Assembly (NCBI RefSeq): GCF_026013475.1
Contig: NZ_JAPDPH010000007.1
Span: 19,109 to 83,108 of the forward strand
Length of the DNA stretch: 64,000 nt
Source of the DNA: Micromonospora yasonensis
GTDB taxonomy: Bacteria > Actinomycetota > Actinomycetes > Mycobacteriales > Micromonosporaceae
Direction: 5' to 3'
Part shown: piece after piece, positions 56,991 to 64,000 of the stretch
Layout: each line of letters opens with the position of its first letter
How positions within the stretch are numbered: position 1 is the stretch's first letter
Position numbers and translations under genes: made by a program
The notes under the pieces: model-generated
Told to the model about the DNA's origin: nothing
What the model saw: only the letters and a program-made list of their open reading frames with translations
Databases searched by the model: none

Positions 56991-57767
56991 TCAGCCGGCG
57001 TCGACGACGATCAGCTCGCCGACCTGCTCGCCGATCTGGCGGCGCGCCTCCGGCGGCAGCCCGCCGTCGGTGATCAGGACGTCCGCCTCCTCCAGCGGGG
57101 CGATGGTGGCGATGCCGATGGTCTCCCACTTGGTGTGGTCGACGAGCACCACGAGCCGCCGGGCGGCGTCGATCAGCCGCTTGTTGACCGCCGCCTCCAG
57201 CAGGTTCGGGGTGGTGAACCCGGTCCGCGGGCTCATCCCGTGCACGCCGAGGAAGAGCAGGTCGACGTTGAGCGCCCCGATGGCCGCCTCGGCCACCGGC
57301 CCGGTCAGCGCGTCCGACGGGGTACGGATGCCGCCGGTGAGCACCACGGTCTGGTCCGGACGCGGGTTCTGGTAGAGCACGTCGGCCACCGGGATCGAGT
57401 TGGTGACCACGGTGAGGCCCCGGACGTCGGCGAGCCGGGCGGCGAGCGCGGCGGTGGTGGTGCCGGCGGACAGCGCGATGGCCATCCCCGGCTCGACCAG
57501 CCCTGCGGCCCGCTCGGCGATGGCCCGCTTCTCGGCCTGCTGCCGGATCGACTTGGCGGCGAAACCCGGCTCGTCGGCCGAGCCGGGGCCGGCCAGCGTC
57601 GCTCCCCCGTGGACCTTGTCCACCAGGCCGCGTTCGGCGAGCACCTCCAGGTCGCGCCGGATCGTCATGTCCGACACGCCGAAGCGGCTGACCAGGTGGC
57701 TGACCCGGACCCCGCCACGCTGGCGGATCAGCTCCAGGATGGCGCTCTGCCGTTGCTGGGCGAGCAT
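56991..57767 (-). CDS. DeoR-family sugar repressor
   Basis: A 258-residue regulator. Helix-turn-helix RVSHLVSRFGVSDMTIRRDL near residue 28 is diagnostic of DeoR proteins, followed by KVHGGATLAGPGS. The sugar-isomerase-like effector domain has LSAGTTTAALAARL, VVTNSIPVADVL, VLTGG, LFLGVHGMSPRTGFTTPNL and VLVDHTKW. The effector is usually a sugar phosphate. The start ATG 57767 has GAGGAGG six bases ahead. It is 39 bp from the GH42 gene on the same strand and is the likely repressor of the whole galactoside cluster. Confidence 0.92.
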   Translation of the reverse strand: MLAQQRQSAILELIRQRGGVRVSHLVSRFGVSDMTIRRDLEVLAERGLVDKVHGGATLAGPGSADEPGFAAKSIRQQAEKRAIAERAAGLVEPGMAIALSAGTTTAALAARLADVRGLTVVTNSIPVADVLYQNPRPDQTVVLTGGIRTPSDALTGPVAEAAIGALNVDLLFLGVHGMSPRTGFTTPNLLEAAVNKRLIDAARRLVVLVDHTKWETIGIATIAPLEEADVLITDGGLPPEARRQIGEQVGELIVVDAG

Positions 57768-57806
57768 GGGGACCTCCTCTGTGCGCACGAGGCACGGTAC
57801 GCGGAC

Positions 57807-59828
57807 TCAGGCGGCCTCGGCCGCTCGGTCCCGGGTGGCGAGCTCCTCCCGGACCACCGCCACCTCACCCGCCGGGACGACCAGCTCGCCGTCGCACCGG
57901 CCGCCGCCGAGCAGCTCCGTGCCGGTGACCGCGAGCCGGGCCTCGGCGTCGGTGTGGTTGATGGCGAAGAGCCAGCTGCGCCCGTCGTCCGCCCGGCGGC
58001 GGACCAGCTCCACCCCGGCCGGGGCGGTCACCGGCGGACGAACGCCGGACTCGGCGAGCAGCCGGGCGACGAGCCGGTCGGTGGCCGCGTCGTCGAGCCG
58101 GGTGCCGAGGTACCAGGCGGCGCCGGCACCGACCGGGTGCCGGGTCAGCGCGGGCACGCCGGGCAGCGGCCCGTCGGCGTACGCGGCGAGCACCTCCGCG
58201 CCCTCGGCGTGCAGCCACTCGGTCCACACGTCGGCGGTCGCGCCGTCGTCGAGCCGGACCCGCTCGCCGGCGCGCAGCGGGAAGAACTCCTCGGTACGCA
58301 CCCCGAGCAGGTCCCGGTACGCGCCCGGGTAGCCGCCGAGCCGGATGTGGTCGTGCTCGTCGACGATGCCGCTGAAGTAGGTGACCAGCGCGGTGCCGCC
58401 GGCTTCGACGTACCGGCGCAGCGCGGCGGCGTCGGCGTCCCGGACCAGGTAGAGGGTGGGCACCAGGACGAGCCGGTAGCCCGACAGGTCGGTGGCCGGG
58501 TGCACCACGTCCGCGGTGATCCCGGCCCGCCAGAGCGCGCCGTGCAGGGCGGCGAGCCGGTCGCCGTAGGTGACGTCGACGCTCGGGTGGGAGTCGAGTT
58601 CGATGGCCCACCAGGCCTCGTAGTCGAACAGGATCGCCACGTCCGCGTCGACCCGGCTGCCGCGTACCTCGGCCAGGGCCCTCAGGTCGGCGCCGAGGCG
58701 GCAGACCTCGCGGAACACCTTGGTATCCGGGCCGGCGTGCGGGACCAGCGCGGAGTGGAACTTCTCCGCGCCGGCCCGGGAGGCCCGCCACTGGAAGAAG
58801 AGCACCCCGTCGGCGCCGCGGGCCACGTGCGCGAGGCTGTTGCGGCGCAGCTGTCCGGGGGTCTTGGCGACGTTGCGCGGCTGCCAGTTGACCGCGCTGG
58901 TGGAGTGCTCCATCAGCAGCCACGGCGCGCCGCCCGCGACGCCCCGGGTGTGGTCGGCGGCGAGGGCCAGGTCGACCTGCGGCTGCGGGTCGGCGGCGAT
59001 CAGGTAGTGGTCGTTGGCGACCATGTCCACGTCGGCCGCCCAGGAGTGGTAGTCGAGGTACTTCCCGCCGGCGCCGATCATGAAGTTCGTGGTGACCGGC
59101 TGCGGCGCCAGCCGGGTCAGCAGCTCCCGCTCGGCGCGCAGTTGGGCCCGCTGCTCGTTCGAGGAGAAGCGCAGGAAGTCGAGCTGCTGGGTGGGGTTGG
59201 CGAAGGTCGGCGCGGTACGCGGCGGGTTGATCTCGGCCCAGTCGTGGTAGCGCTGGCTCCAGAACGCGGTGCCCCAGGCGGCGTTGAGCGCGTCCAGGTC
59301 GCCGTAGCGGTCACGCAGCCAGCCGCGGAACGCCTCGGCGCTGACGTCGCAGTAGCAGTGCACGTTGTGGCAGCCCAACTCGTTGGAGACGTGCCACATC
59401 ACCACCGCGGGGTGGTCGGCGTACCGGCGGGCGACGGCCTCGACCAGGGCGAGCGAGCGTGCCCGGAAGACCGGCGAGCTGGGGCAGTACGCCTGCCGCC
59501 CGCCGGGCCAGAGGACTGTCCCGTCGGCACGGCGGGGCAGCGTCTCCGGGTGGCGGTGGGCCAGCCAGGGCGGCGGGCTGGCGGTGGCGGTGGCCAGGTC
59601 GGCGTTGATCCCGCCGTCGTGCAGCAGGTCGAGCGCCCGGTCCAGCCAGCCGAACTCGAACCGTCCGGGGGCGGGCTCCAGCAGGGCCCAGGAGAAGATC
59701 CCGACCGAGACCAGGTTGACCCCGGCCCGGTGCATCAGCGCCACGTCCTCGGCCCAGGTCTCCTCGGGCCACTGCTCCGGGTTGTAGTCGGCGCCGTACC
59801 AGATGCTCGCGCCGTGCCAGGTCCGCAT
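57807..59828 (-). CDS. GH42 beta-galactosidase
   Basis: A 673-residue glycoside hydrolase family 42 enzyme that hydrolyses terminal beta-galactosides. N-terminal WYGADYNPEQWPEETWAEDV, acid/base Glu150 in MWHVSNELG, nucleophile Glu307 in LLMEHSTSAVNW. Cysteines at about 115, 153, 158 and 160 match the structural zinc site of this family. A beta-galactosidase trimerisation domain follows (VDADVAILFDYEAWWAIEL), then a short C-terminal beta domain. No signal peptide, so it acts on imported oligosaccharides. Divergent from the ABC uptake operon. Cotranscribed with the DeoR gene. Confidence 0.93.
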   Translation of the reverse strand: MRTWHGASIWYGADYNPEQWPEETWAEDVALMHRAGVNLVSVGIFSWALLEPAPGRFEFGWLDRALDLLHDGGINADLATATASPPPWLAHRHPETLPRRADGTVLWPGGRQAYCPSSPVFRARSLALVEAVARRYADHPAVVMWHVSNELGCHNVHCYCDVSAEAFRGWLRDRYGDLDALNAAWGTAFWSQRYHDWAEINPPRTAPTFANPTQQLDFLRFSSNEQRAQLRAERELLTRLAPQPVTTNFMIGAGGKYLDYHSWAADVDMVANDHYLIAADPQPQVDLALAADHTRGVAGGAPWLLMEHSTSAVNWQPRNVAKTPGQLRRNSLAHVARGADGVLFFQWRASRAGAEKFHSALVPHAGPDTKVFREVCRLGADLRALAEVRGSRVDADVAILFDYEAWWAIELDSHPSVDVTYGDRLAALHGALWRAGITADVVHPATDLSGYRLVLVPTLYLVRDADAAALRRYVEAGGTALVTYFSGIVDEHDHIRLGGYPGAYRDLLGVRTEEFFPLRAGERVRLDDGATADVWTEWLHAEGAEVLAAYADGPLPGVPALTRHPVGAGAAWYLGTRLDDAATDRLVARLLAESGVRPPVTAPAGVELVRRRADDGRSWLFAINHTDAEARLAVTGTELLGGGRCDGELVVPAGEVAVVREELATRDRAAEAA

Positions 59829-60100
59829 AGGAGCAGAGCGTGCCCCCGAAGCGCGCCCAAGTCAACACGTTCCAACATCGACAGATTTACAACGTTTACC
59901 TGGTCAAGGCCTTGCCACAACGGGGTTGTCGCTGTCTGTCCGTCCCCTTGACAGCACGGAACCAAGGGGTAGCTTCAACCGCCACCGGCTGTTCGTGTTC
60001 GGACATGTGGATTCTCGGTGAATCCATCGCTGCCGAACACCGACCCCGCCACCCGTCACGGCCCTTGGGCGCAGCGCACCTCTTCCCCGCAGGAGGCACA
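59829..60100. promoter_or_regulatory. Divergent control region of the galactoside cluster
   Basis: A 272-bp gap between the GH42 and binding-protein genes. It includes an A/T-richer stretch at about 59865-59905 near the GH42 start that is a likely DeoR binding zone, though I could not define a clean repeat. The promoter of the uptake operon is listed separately. Confidence 0.5.
59948..59975 (+). promoter_or_regulatory. Promoter of the sugar uptake operon
   Basis: -35 TTGACA (59948-59953), 16-bp spacer, -10 TAGCTT (59970-59975), a close fit to the housekeeping sigma factor consensus in actinomycetes. Confidence 0.6.
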
Positions 60101-61429
60101 ATGTCCCGTCCCCGCTCGCAAGCCGAGTACCTCGCCCGACTCGTACCCCCGTCCGTCGCCGGCCTGAACCGCCGCTCGCTGCTCGCCGGCGCGGCCGGCG
60201 CGGGCGCGCTGCTCGGTACGGGACTGCTCGCCGGCTGTGGCTCCGACTCCGGCTCCGGCGGCGACGCCAAGGCCGTGTCGCTCGGCTCGAACCAGTCGGA
60301 CCCGAAGCCGAAGGACGTCATCGCGAAGGTGATGGACGGCTTCAAGACGTCGTCCGGGGTCACGGTCAACATCAACACCGTCGACCACAACACGTTCCAG
60401 GAGAACATCAACAACTACCTGCAGGGCAAGCCGGACGACGTCTTCACCTGGTTCGCCGGCTACCGGATGCGGTTCTTCGCCGCCAAGGGCCTGGCCGGCG
60501 ACCTCAGTGACGTCTGGGGCAAGCTCTCCGGCTACTCCGACGCGTTCAAGAAGGCCTCGACCGGCGACGACGGCAAGCAGTACTTCGTGCCGGCATCGTA
60601 CTACCCGTGGGCGGTCTTCTACCGCAAGTCGGTCTGGCAGCAGCACGGCTACCAGGTGCCGAAGACGCTCGACGAGTTGAACAGCCTCGGCGCGCAAATG
60701 AAGAAGGACGGCCTCACCCCGATCGCCTTCGCCGACAAGGACGGCTGGCCGGCGATGGGCACCTTCGACATCCTCAACCTGCGGATCAACGGCTACCAGT
60801 TCCACGTCGACCTGATGGCCGGCAAGGAGGCATGGACCTCCGACAAGGTCAAGAAGGTGTTCGACACCTGGGCCGGGCTGCTCCCCATCCACCAGCCGGA
60901 CGCCCTTGGCCGGACCTGGCAGGAGGCCGCCCAGTCGCTGCAGCAGAAGAAGAGCGGCATGTACCTGCTCGGCCTCTTCGTCGCCCAGCAGTTCAACAAC
61001 GACGAGCAGGACGACCTGGACTTCTTCACCTTCCCCGAGGTCGACTCGACGATCGGGTCGAAGGCCCTGGACGCGCCGATCGACGGCTACATGATGGCCC
61101 GCAAGCCGAAGTCCGAGGCCAACGCCAAGAAGCTGCTGGAGTACCTGGGCTCCAAGGACGCCGCGAACATCACGGTGAAGAACGACCCGAGCACCCTGGT
61201 CGCCAACACCAGCGCGGACACCAGCGGGTACACCGCACTGCAGAAGAAGGCCGCCGAGCTGGTCGGCTCCGCCACCGAGATCGCCCAGTTCCTCGACCGG
61301 GACACCCGGCCGGACTTCGCGTCGACCGTGATGATCCCGGCCCTCCAGCAGTTCATCAAGAACCCGAAGGACGTCAGCGGGCTGCTGACCAGCATCGAGA
61401 ACCAGAAGAAGTCGATCTTCACGAGCTGA
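60101..61429 (+). CDS. Sugar ABC transporter substrate-binding lipoprotein
   Basis: A 442-residue binding protein. The signal has a twin-arginine-like NRRSLLAGAAG and lipobox LLAGC with Cys46, so the mature protein is lipid-anchored outside. The body is of the oligosaccharide-binding type (VNINTVDHNTFQENINNYLQ, DDVFTWFAGYRMRFFAAKGL, ASYYPWAVFYRKSVWQQHGY). An AGGAGG site precedes the ATG. First gene of the operon with two permeases and a GH36-type enzyme; the ligand is presumably a galactose-containing oligosaccharide. Confidence 0.92.
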   Translation: MSRPRSQAEYLARLVPPSVAGLNRRSLLAGAAGAGALLGTGLLAGCGSDSGSGGDAKAVSLGSNQSDPKPKDVIAKVMDGFKTSSGVTVNINTVDHNTFQENINNYLQGKPDDVFTWFAGYRMRFFAAKGLAGDLSDVWGKLSGYSDAFKKASTGDDGKQYFVPASYYPWAVFYRKSVWQQHGYQVPKTLDELNSLGAQMKKDGLTPIAFADKDGWPAMGTFDILNLRINGYQFHVDLMAGKEAWTSDKVKKVFDTWAGLLPIHQPDALGRTWQEAAQSLQQKKSGMYLLGLFVAQQFNNDEQDDLDFFTFPEVDSTIGSKALDAPIDGYMMARKPKSEANAKKLLEYLGSKDAANITVKNDPSTLVANTSADTSGYTALQKKAAELVGSATEIAQFLDRDTRPDFASTVMIPALQQFIKNPKDVSGLLTSIENQKKSIFTS

Positions 61430-61451
61430 CGGCGGAAGGGGGAAGGACACC

Positions 61452-62408
61452 GTGTCCGACCTGCCCCTGATCCAAGCGGATCGCGCCGTACCGCCGCCGG
61501 CCCCGACCACCGTCACGGGTGGTCGCGGCCGCCGGCTGCGGCTCCTCTCCCGCACCGACCGCGTGGTGATCACGCTGATGGTGCTGGTACCCCTGCTGCT
61601 GGTGGTCGGCCTGGTCTGGCTGCCGGCGGCGGCGACCGTGTTGCTGTCCGGCACGAACTGGGACGGCATCGGCCCACTCGGTGAGATCGACTGGGTCGGC
61701 CTGAAGAACTACGACGACGTGGTGAACATCTACCCGCCGTTCGTGCCGGCGGTGCAGCACAACCTGCTCTGGCTGGCCGCGCTCTTCGTGGTGGCCACCC
61801 CGTTCGGGATGTTCCTCGCCGTGCTGCTGGACAAGGAGCTACGCGGCAGCCGGTTCTACCAGACCGCGCTCTACCTGCCGGTGGTGCTCTCGCTCGCGCT
61901 GATCGGTTTCATCTGGCAGCTCATCTACAGCCGCGACCAGGGCCTGCTCAACGCGCTGCTCGGCGCGAACACCGACTGGTACGGCGACCCGCACGTGAAC
62001 ATCTGGGCGGTGCTGTTCGCCGCCGGCTGGCGGCACGTCGGCTACATCATGCTGCTCTACCTGGCCGGCCTGAAGGGCGTCGACCCGTCGCTGCGGGAGG
62101 CGGCCGCGGTGGACGGATCCTCGGAGACCAGCACCTTCTTCCGGGTCGTCTTCCCGGTGATGCGCCCGATCAACATCATCGTGCTCGTGGTGACGGTGAT
62201 CGAGTCGCTGCGCGCGTTCGACCTCGTCTGGGTGGTCAACAAGGGCCGCAACGGCCTGGAACTGCTCTCCGCGCTGGTCACCCAGAACGTGGTGGGCGAG
62301 GCGAGCCGGATCGGCTTCGGCTCGGCCCTGGCGACGATCATGCTGGTCGTCTCCCTGGCCTTCATCACCCTCTACCTGTTCACCGTGATGCGGGAGGACC
62401 GGCGATGA
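61452..62408 (+). CDS. Sugar ABC transporter permease, MalF type
   Basis: A 318-residue inner-membrane subunit with six helices (for example VVITLMVLVPLLLVVGLVWL and TIMLVVSLAFITLYLFTV). The EAA loop reads REAAAVDGSSETSTFFRVVF, which contacts the ATPase. GTG start with GGAAGGGGGAAGG. Overlaps the next permease by four bases (ATGA). Confidence 0.93.
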   Translation: MSDLPLIQADRAVPPPAPTTVTGGRGRRLRLLSRTDRVVITLMVLVPLLLVVGLVWLPAAATVLLSGTNWDGIGPLGEIDWVGLKNYDDVVNIYPPFVPAVQHNLLWLAALFVVATPFGMFLAVLLDKELRGSRFYQTALYLPVVLSLALIGFIWQLIYSRDQGLLNALLGANTDWYGDPHVNIWAVLFAAGWRHVGYIMLLYLAGLKGVDPSLREAAAVDGSSETSTFFRVVFPVMRPINIIVLVVTVIESLRAFDLVWVVNKGRNGLELLSALVTQNVVGEASRIGFGSALATIMLVVSLAFITLYLFTVMREDRR

Positions 62409-63316
62409 CCACGGCGATCCCGACCCGAGAACGGGCGGCCGCCGCGCCGGCCGGACGCCGCCGGCCGCTGCGGCCCGCCCGGGTGGTCCTGCACCTCTTC
62501 CTGGGTACGGTGGCGGTCGGCTGGCTCTTCCCGATCCTCTGGGCGGCCCTGACCTCGCTGCGCTCCTACGAGTACACCGCCAGCCACGGCTACGTGTCGC
62601 TCGGCGGCTGGACCTTCGATAACTACGTCACCGCCTGGCGGACCGCCGAGTTCGGCAAGCACTTCCTCAACTCCGTCTACATCACTGTCCCGGCGGTGCT
62701 GCTGACACTCTTCCTCGCCTCCTGCGTGGCGTTCGTGATCGCCCGGTTCGGCTGGAAGGTCAACATCGCCCTGCTCGGCCTCTTCACCGCGGCGAACCTG
62801 CTGCCACAGCAGGCCCTGCTGATCCCGCTGTTCCGGATGTTCACCGAGATCCCGCTGCCGGCCTGGATGAGCGACTCGGAGCTGCTCTACGACAGCTACT
62901 GGGGACTGATCCTGGTCAACGTCGCCTTCCAGTGCGGCTTCTGCGTCTTCGTGCTGAGCAACTACATGAAGGCCCTGCCGCACGAGCTGTACGAGGCGGC
63001 GATGGTCGACGGGGCCAGCGTCTGGCGGCAGTACTGGCAGGTCACCATGCCGCTGTGCCGGCCGGCGCTGGCCGCGCTGGCCACCCTCGAGGTGACGTGG
63101 ATCTACAACGAGTTCTTCTGGGCCACCGTGCTGATGCGCACCGGCGACAAGTTCCCGGTCACCAGTTCCCTGAACAACCTGCGCGGCGAGTTCTTCACCG
63201 ACAACAACCTGGTCTCGGCCGGCTCGGTGCTGGTCGCGATCCCCACCCTGGTGATCTTCTTCCTGTTGCAGAAGCAGTTCGTCCGGGGCCTCACGCTGGG
63301 AGCCAGCAAAGGATGA
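62405..63316 (+). CDS. Sugar ABC transporter permease, MalG type
   Basis: A 303-residue partner permease. It has six helices, with the EAA loop YEAAMVDGASVWRQYWQVTM and the extracytoplasmic segment SSLNNLRGEFFTDNNLVSAG. Overlaps both neighbours by four bases. No ATP-binding subunit gene is in this operon; in actinomycetes such transporters share the MsiK ATPase. Confidence 0.93.
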   Translation: MTTAIPTRERAAAAPAGRRRPLRPARVVLHLFLGTVAVGWLFPILWAALTSLRSYEYTASHGYVSLGGWTFDNYVTAWRTAEFGKHFLNSVYITVPAVLLTLFLASCVAFVIARFGWKVNIALLGLFTAANLLPQQALLIPLFRMFTEIPLPAWMSDSELLYDSYWGLILVNVAFQCGFCVFVLSNYMKALPHELYEAAMVDGASVWRQYWQVTMPLCRPALAALATLEVTWIYNEFFWATVLMRTGDKFPVTSSLNNLRGEFFTDNNLVSAGSVLVAIPTLVIFFLLQKQFVRGLTLGASKG

Positions 63317-64000
63317 CCCTCCTCCACCTGCGACGCGCACGGACCAGCCTGGTGCTCGACGCACGCGGCCCGGGGCTGCCCCGGGTCGTGCACTGGGGTG
63401 CCGACCTCGGCCCGCTGCCCGCCGACGACCTGCCCGCCCTGGTCGACGCCACGATCCCGCCGGTGGTGCCGAGCAGCTTCGACGCGCCGATGGTGCTGTC
63501 CCTGCTGCCCGAGGCGAGCGCCGGCTGGAGTGGCCGGCCCGGACTGGCCGGCCACCGCGACGGCCGCGACTGGTCCACCGCCTTCCGCCTCGACGGGGTG
63601 GACGTCGACGACGTCGCCCCGGAACCGGGCCGCGTGGCGGCGGGTGGGGAGGCGGTGCGCGTATCCGGGGAAGAGCGGGACCGCGACGGGGCCGGGCCCG
63701 CGCGGGTGACCGTGCGGGCGGCGGACCCGGGCGCGGGGTTGTCGCTCACCGTCGAGTTCACTCTGGACGCGGCCGGGCTGCTGACCGTGCGGCACCGGCT
63801 GCGCAACGACGGCGACCGGCCCTACGAGGTACGCGAACTGACCCCGGTGCTGCCGGTGCCGGCGGTCGCCACCGAACTGCTCGACCTGACCGGCCGCTGG
63901 TGCCGGGAACGGACACCGCAGCGGCACCCGTGGCCGATGGGCGCCTGGGTGCGCGAGGGCCGGCACGGCCGGACCGGGCACGACGCCACGCTGCTGCTGG
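63313..64000 (+). CDS. GH36-type alpha-galactosidase (cut by window end)
   Basis: 229 codons of the N-terminal domain. VVHWGADLGPLPADDLPALV and PSSFDAPMVLSLLPEASAGW are typical of the beta-supersandwich that precedes the GH36 barrel. VEFTLDAAGLLTVRHRLRND and RELTPVLPVPAVATELLDLT follow. The catalytic aspartates lie beyond the window. ATG 63313 overlaps the permease stop (ATGA). Would remove alpha-galactosyl units from raffinose-type sugars or galactosides imported by the ABC system. Confidence 0.85.
   Translation, partial: MTLLHLRRARTSLVLDARGPGLPRVVHWGADLGPLPADDLPALVDATIPPVVPSSFDAPMVLSLLPEASAGWSGRPGLAGHRDGRDWSTAFRLDGVDVDDVAPEPGRVAAGGEAVRVSGEERDRDGAGPARVTVRAADPGAGLSLTVEFTLDAAGLLTVRHRLRNDGDRPYEVRELTPVLPVPAVATELLDLTGRWCRERTPQRHPWPMGAWVREGRHGRTGHDATLLL

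Noticed and set aside
1..64000. CRISPR array or rRNA operon
   Set aside because: No regularly spaced repeats and no rRNA-like conserved stretches were seen.

Overview
The window is about 72% GC, with strong G/C in third codon positions, many GTG starts and dense overlapping operons. Its gene content includes an ssgB-like SsgA-family gene, an AfsR-type regulator, a spo0M homologue, DUF5709 and a TIGR02611-family protein. Together these point to a filamentous actinomycete, most likely a Micromonosporaceae member (Micromonospora-like). A GGGGCCCC-rich palindromic repeat at about 50.23-50.28 kb also resembles repeats I remember from that family. This assignment is inference from content, not from a database search.

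Layout. 0-13 kb holds an AfsR-like ATPase regulator running off the left edge, alpha/beta hydrolases, an MFS transporter remnant, a metallophosphoesterase/phosphopantetheinyl-transferase pair, an MmyB-type XRE regulator divergent from a SnoaL-like gene, a secreted cyclophilin, a PLP amino-acid lyase/racemase-fold enzyme and a MerR regulator with a clear MerR-type promoter. 13.5-18 kb is one very large secreted multidomain protein. 18-25 kb holds a winged-helix regulator, an AlkD-like protein, a FUSC transporter, an ArsR/glyoxalase pair, an NB-ARC/TPR regulator and an AhpD-like protein. 25-33 kb has an exporter-type ABC transporter, a PucR regulator divergent from a D-amino-acid dehydrogenase-like gene with a large inverted repeat between them, a DksA-like protein, a stand-alone TOPRIM protein, a methyltransferase and a TetR regulator.

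34-40 kb is a decay and plasticity zone. A membrane protein gene carries a one-base frameshift that reads into its downstream regulator. Next come a truncated gene stub abutting an inverted luxR fragment, a phosphotransferase, and an integrated element remnant between 36,924 and 39,900. That element is bounded by a 44-bp direct repeat of the 3' part of a tRNA-Val(CAC) gene. The intact tRNA is at 39,858-39,929. Inside lie a second 22-bp direct repeat, a GntR regulator, a three-gene overlapping micro-operon, an ASCH protein and a frameshifted SMI1/KNR4 gene, but no integrase, replication or transfer gene. This looks like a cis-mobilizable leftover of an actinomycete integrative and conjugative element.

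40-56 kb holds the TIGR02611 protein, ssgB, SDR/AraC and VOC/MarR divergent pairs with palindromic operators, an Rrf2 regulator, a TPR-membrane-FN3 protein, a two-component system next to a LolA-like lipoprotein-carrier-fold protein, and a HelD-type RNA polymerase helicase. The helicase is preceded by an anomalously AT-rich leader with a hairpin and a short upstream reading frame. 56-64 kb is a galactoside utilisation cluster: a DeoR-family repressor and a GH42 beta-galactosidase on one strand, and a divergent ABC sugar uptake operon (binding lipoprotein, two permeases) running into a GH36-type alpha-galactosidase cut by the right edge. Its ATPase is not in the window and is probably a shared MsiK-type subunit.
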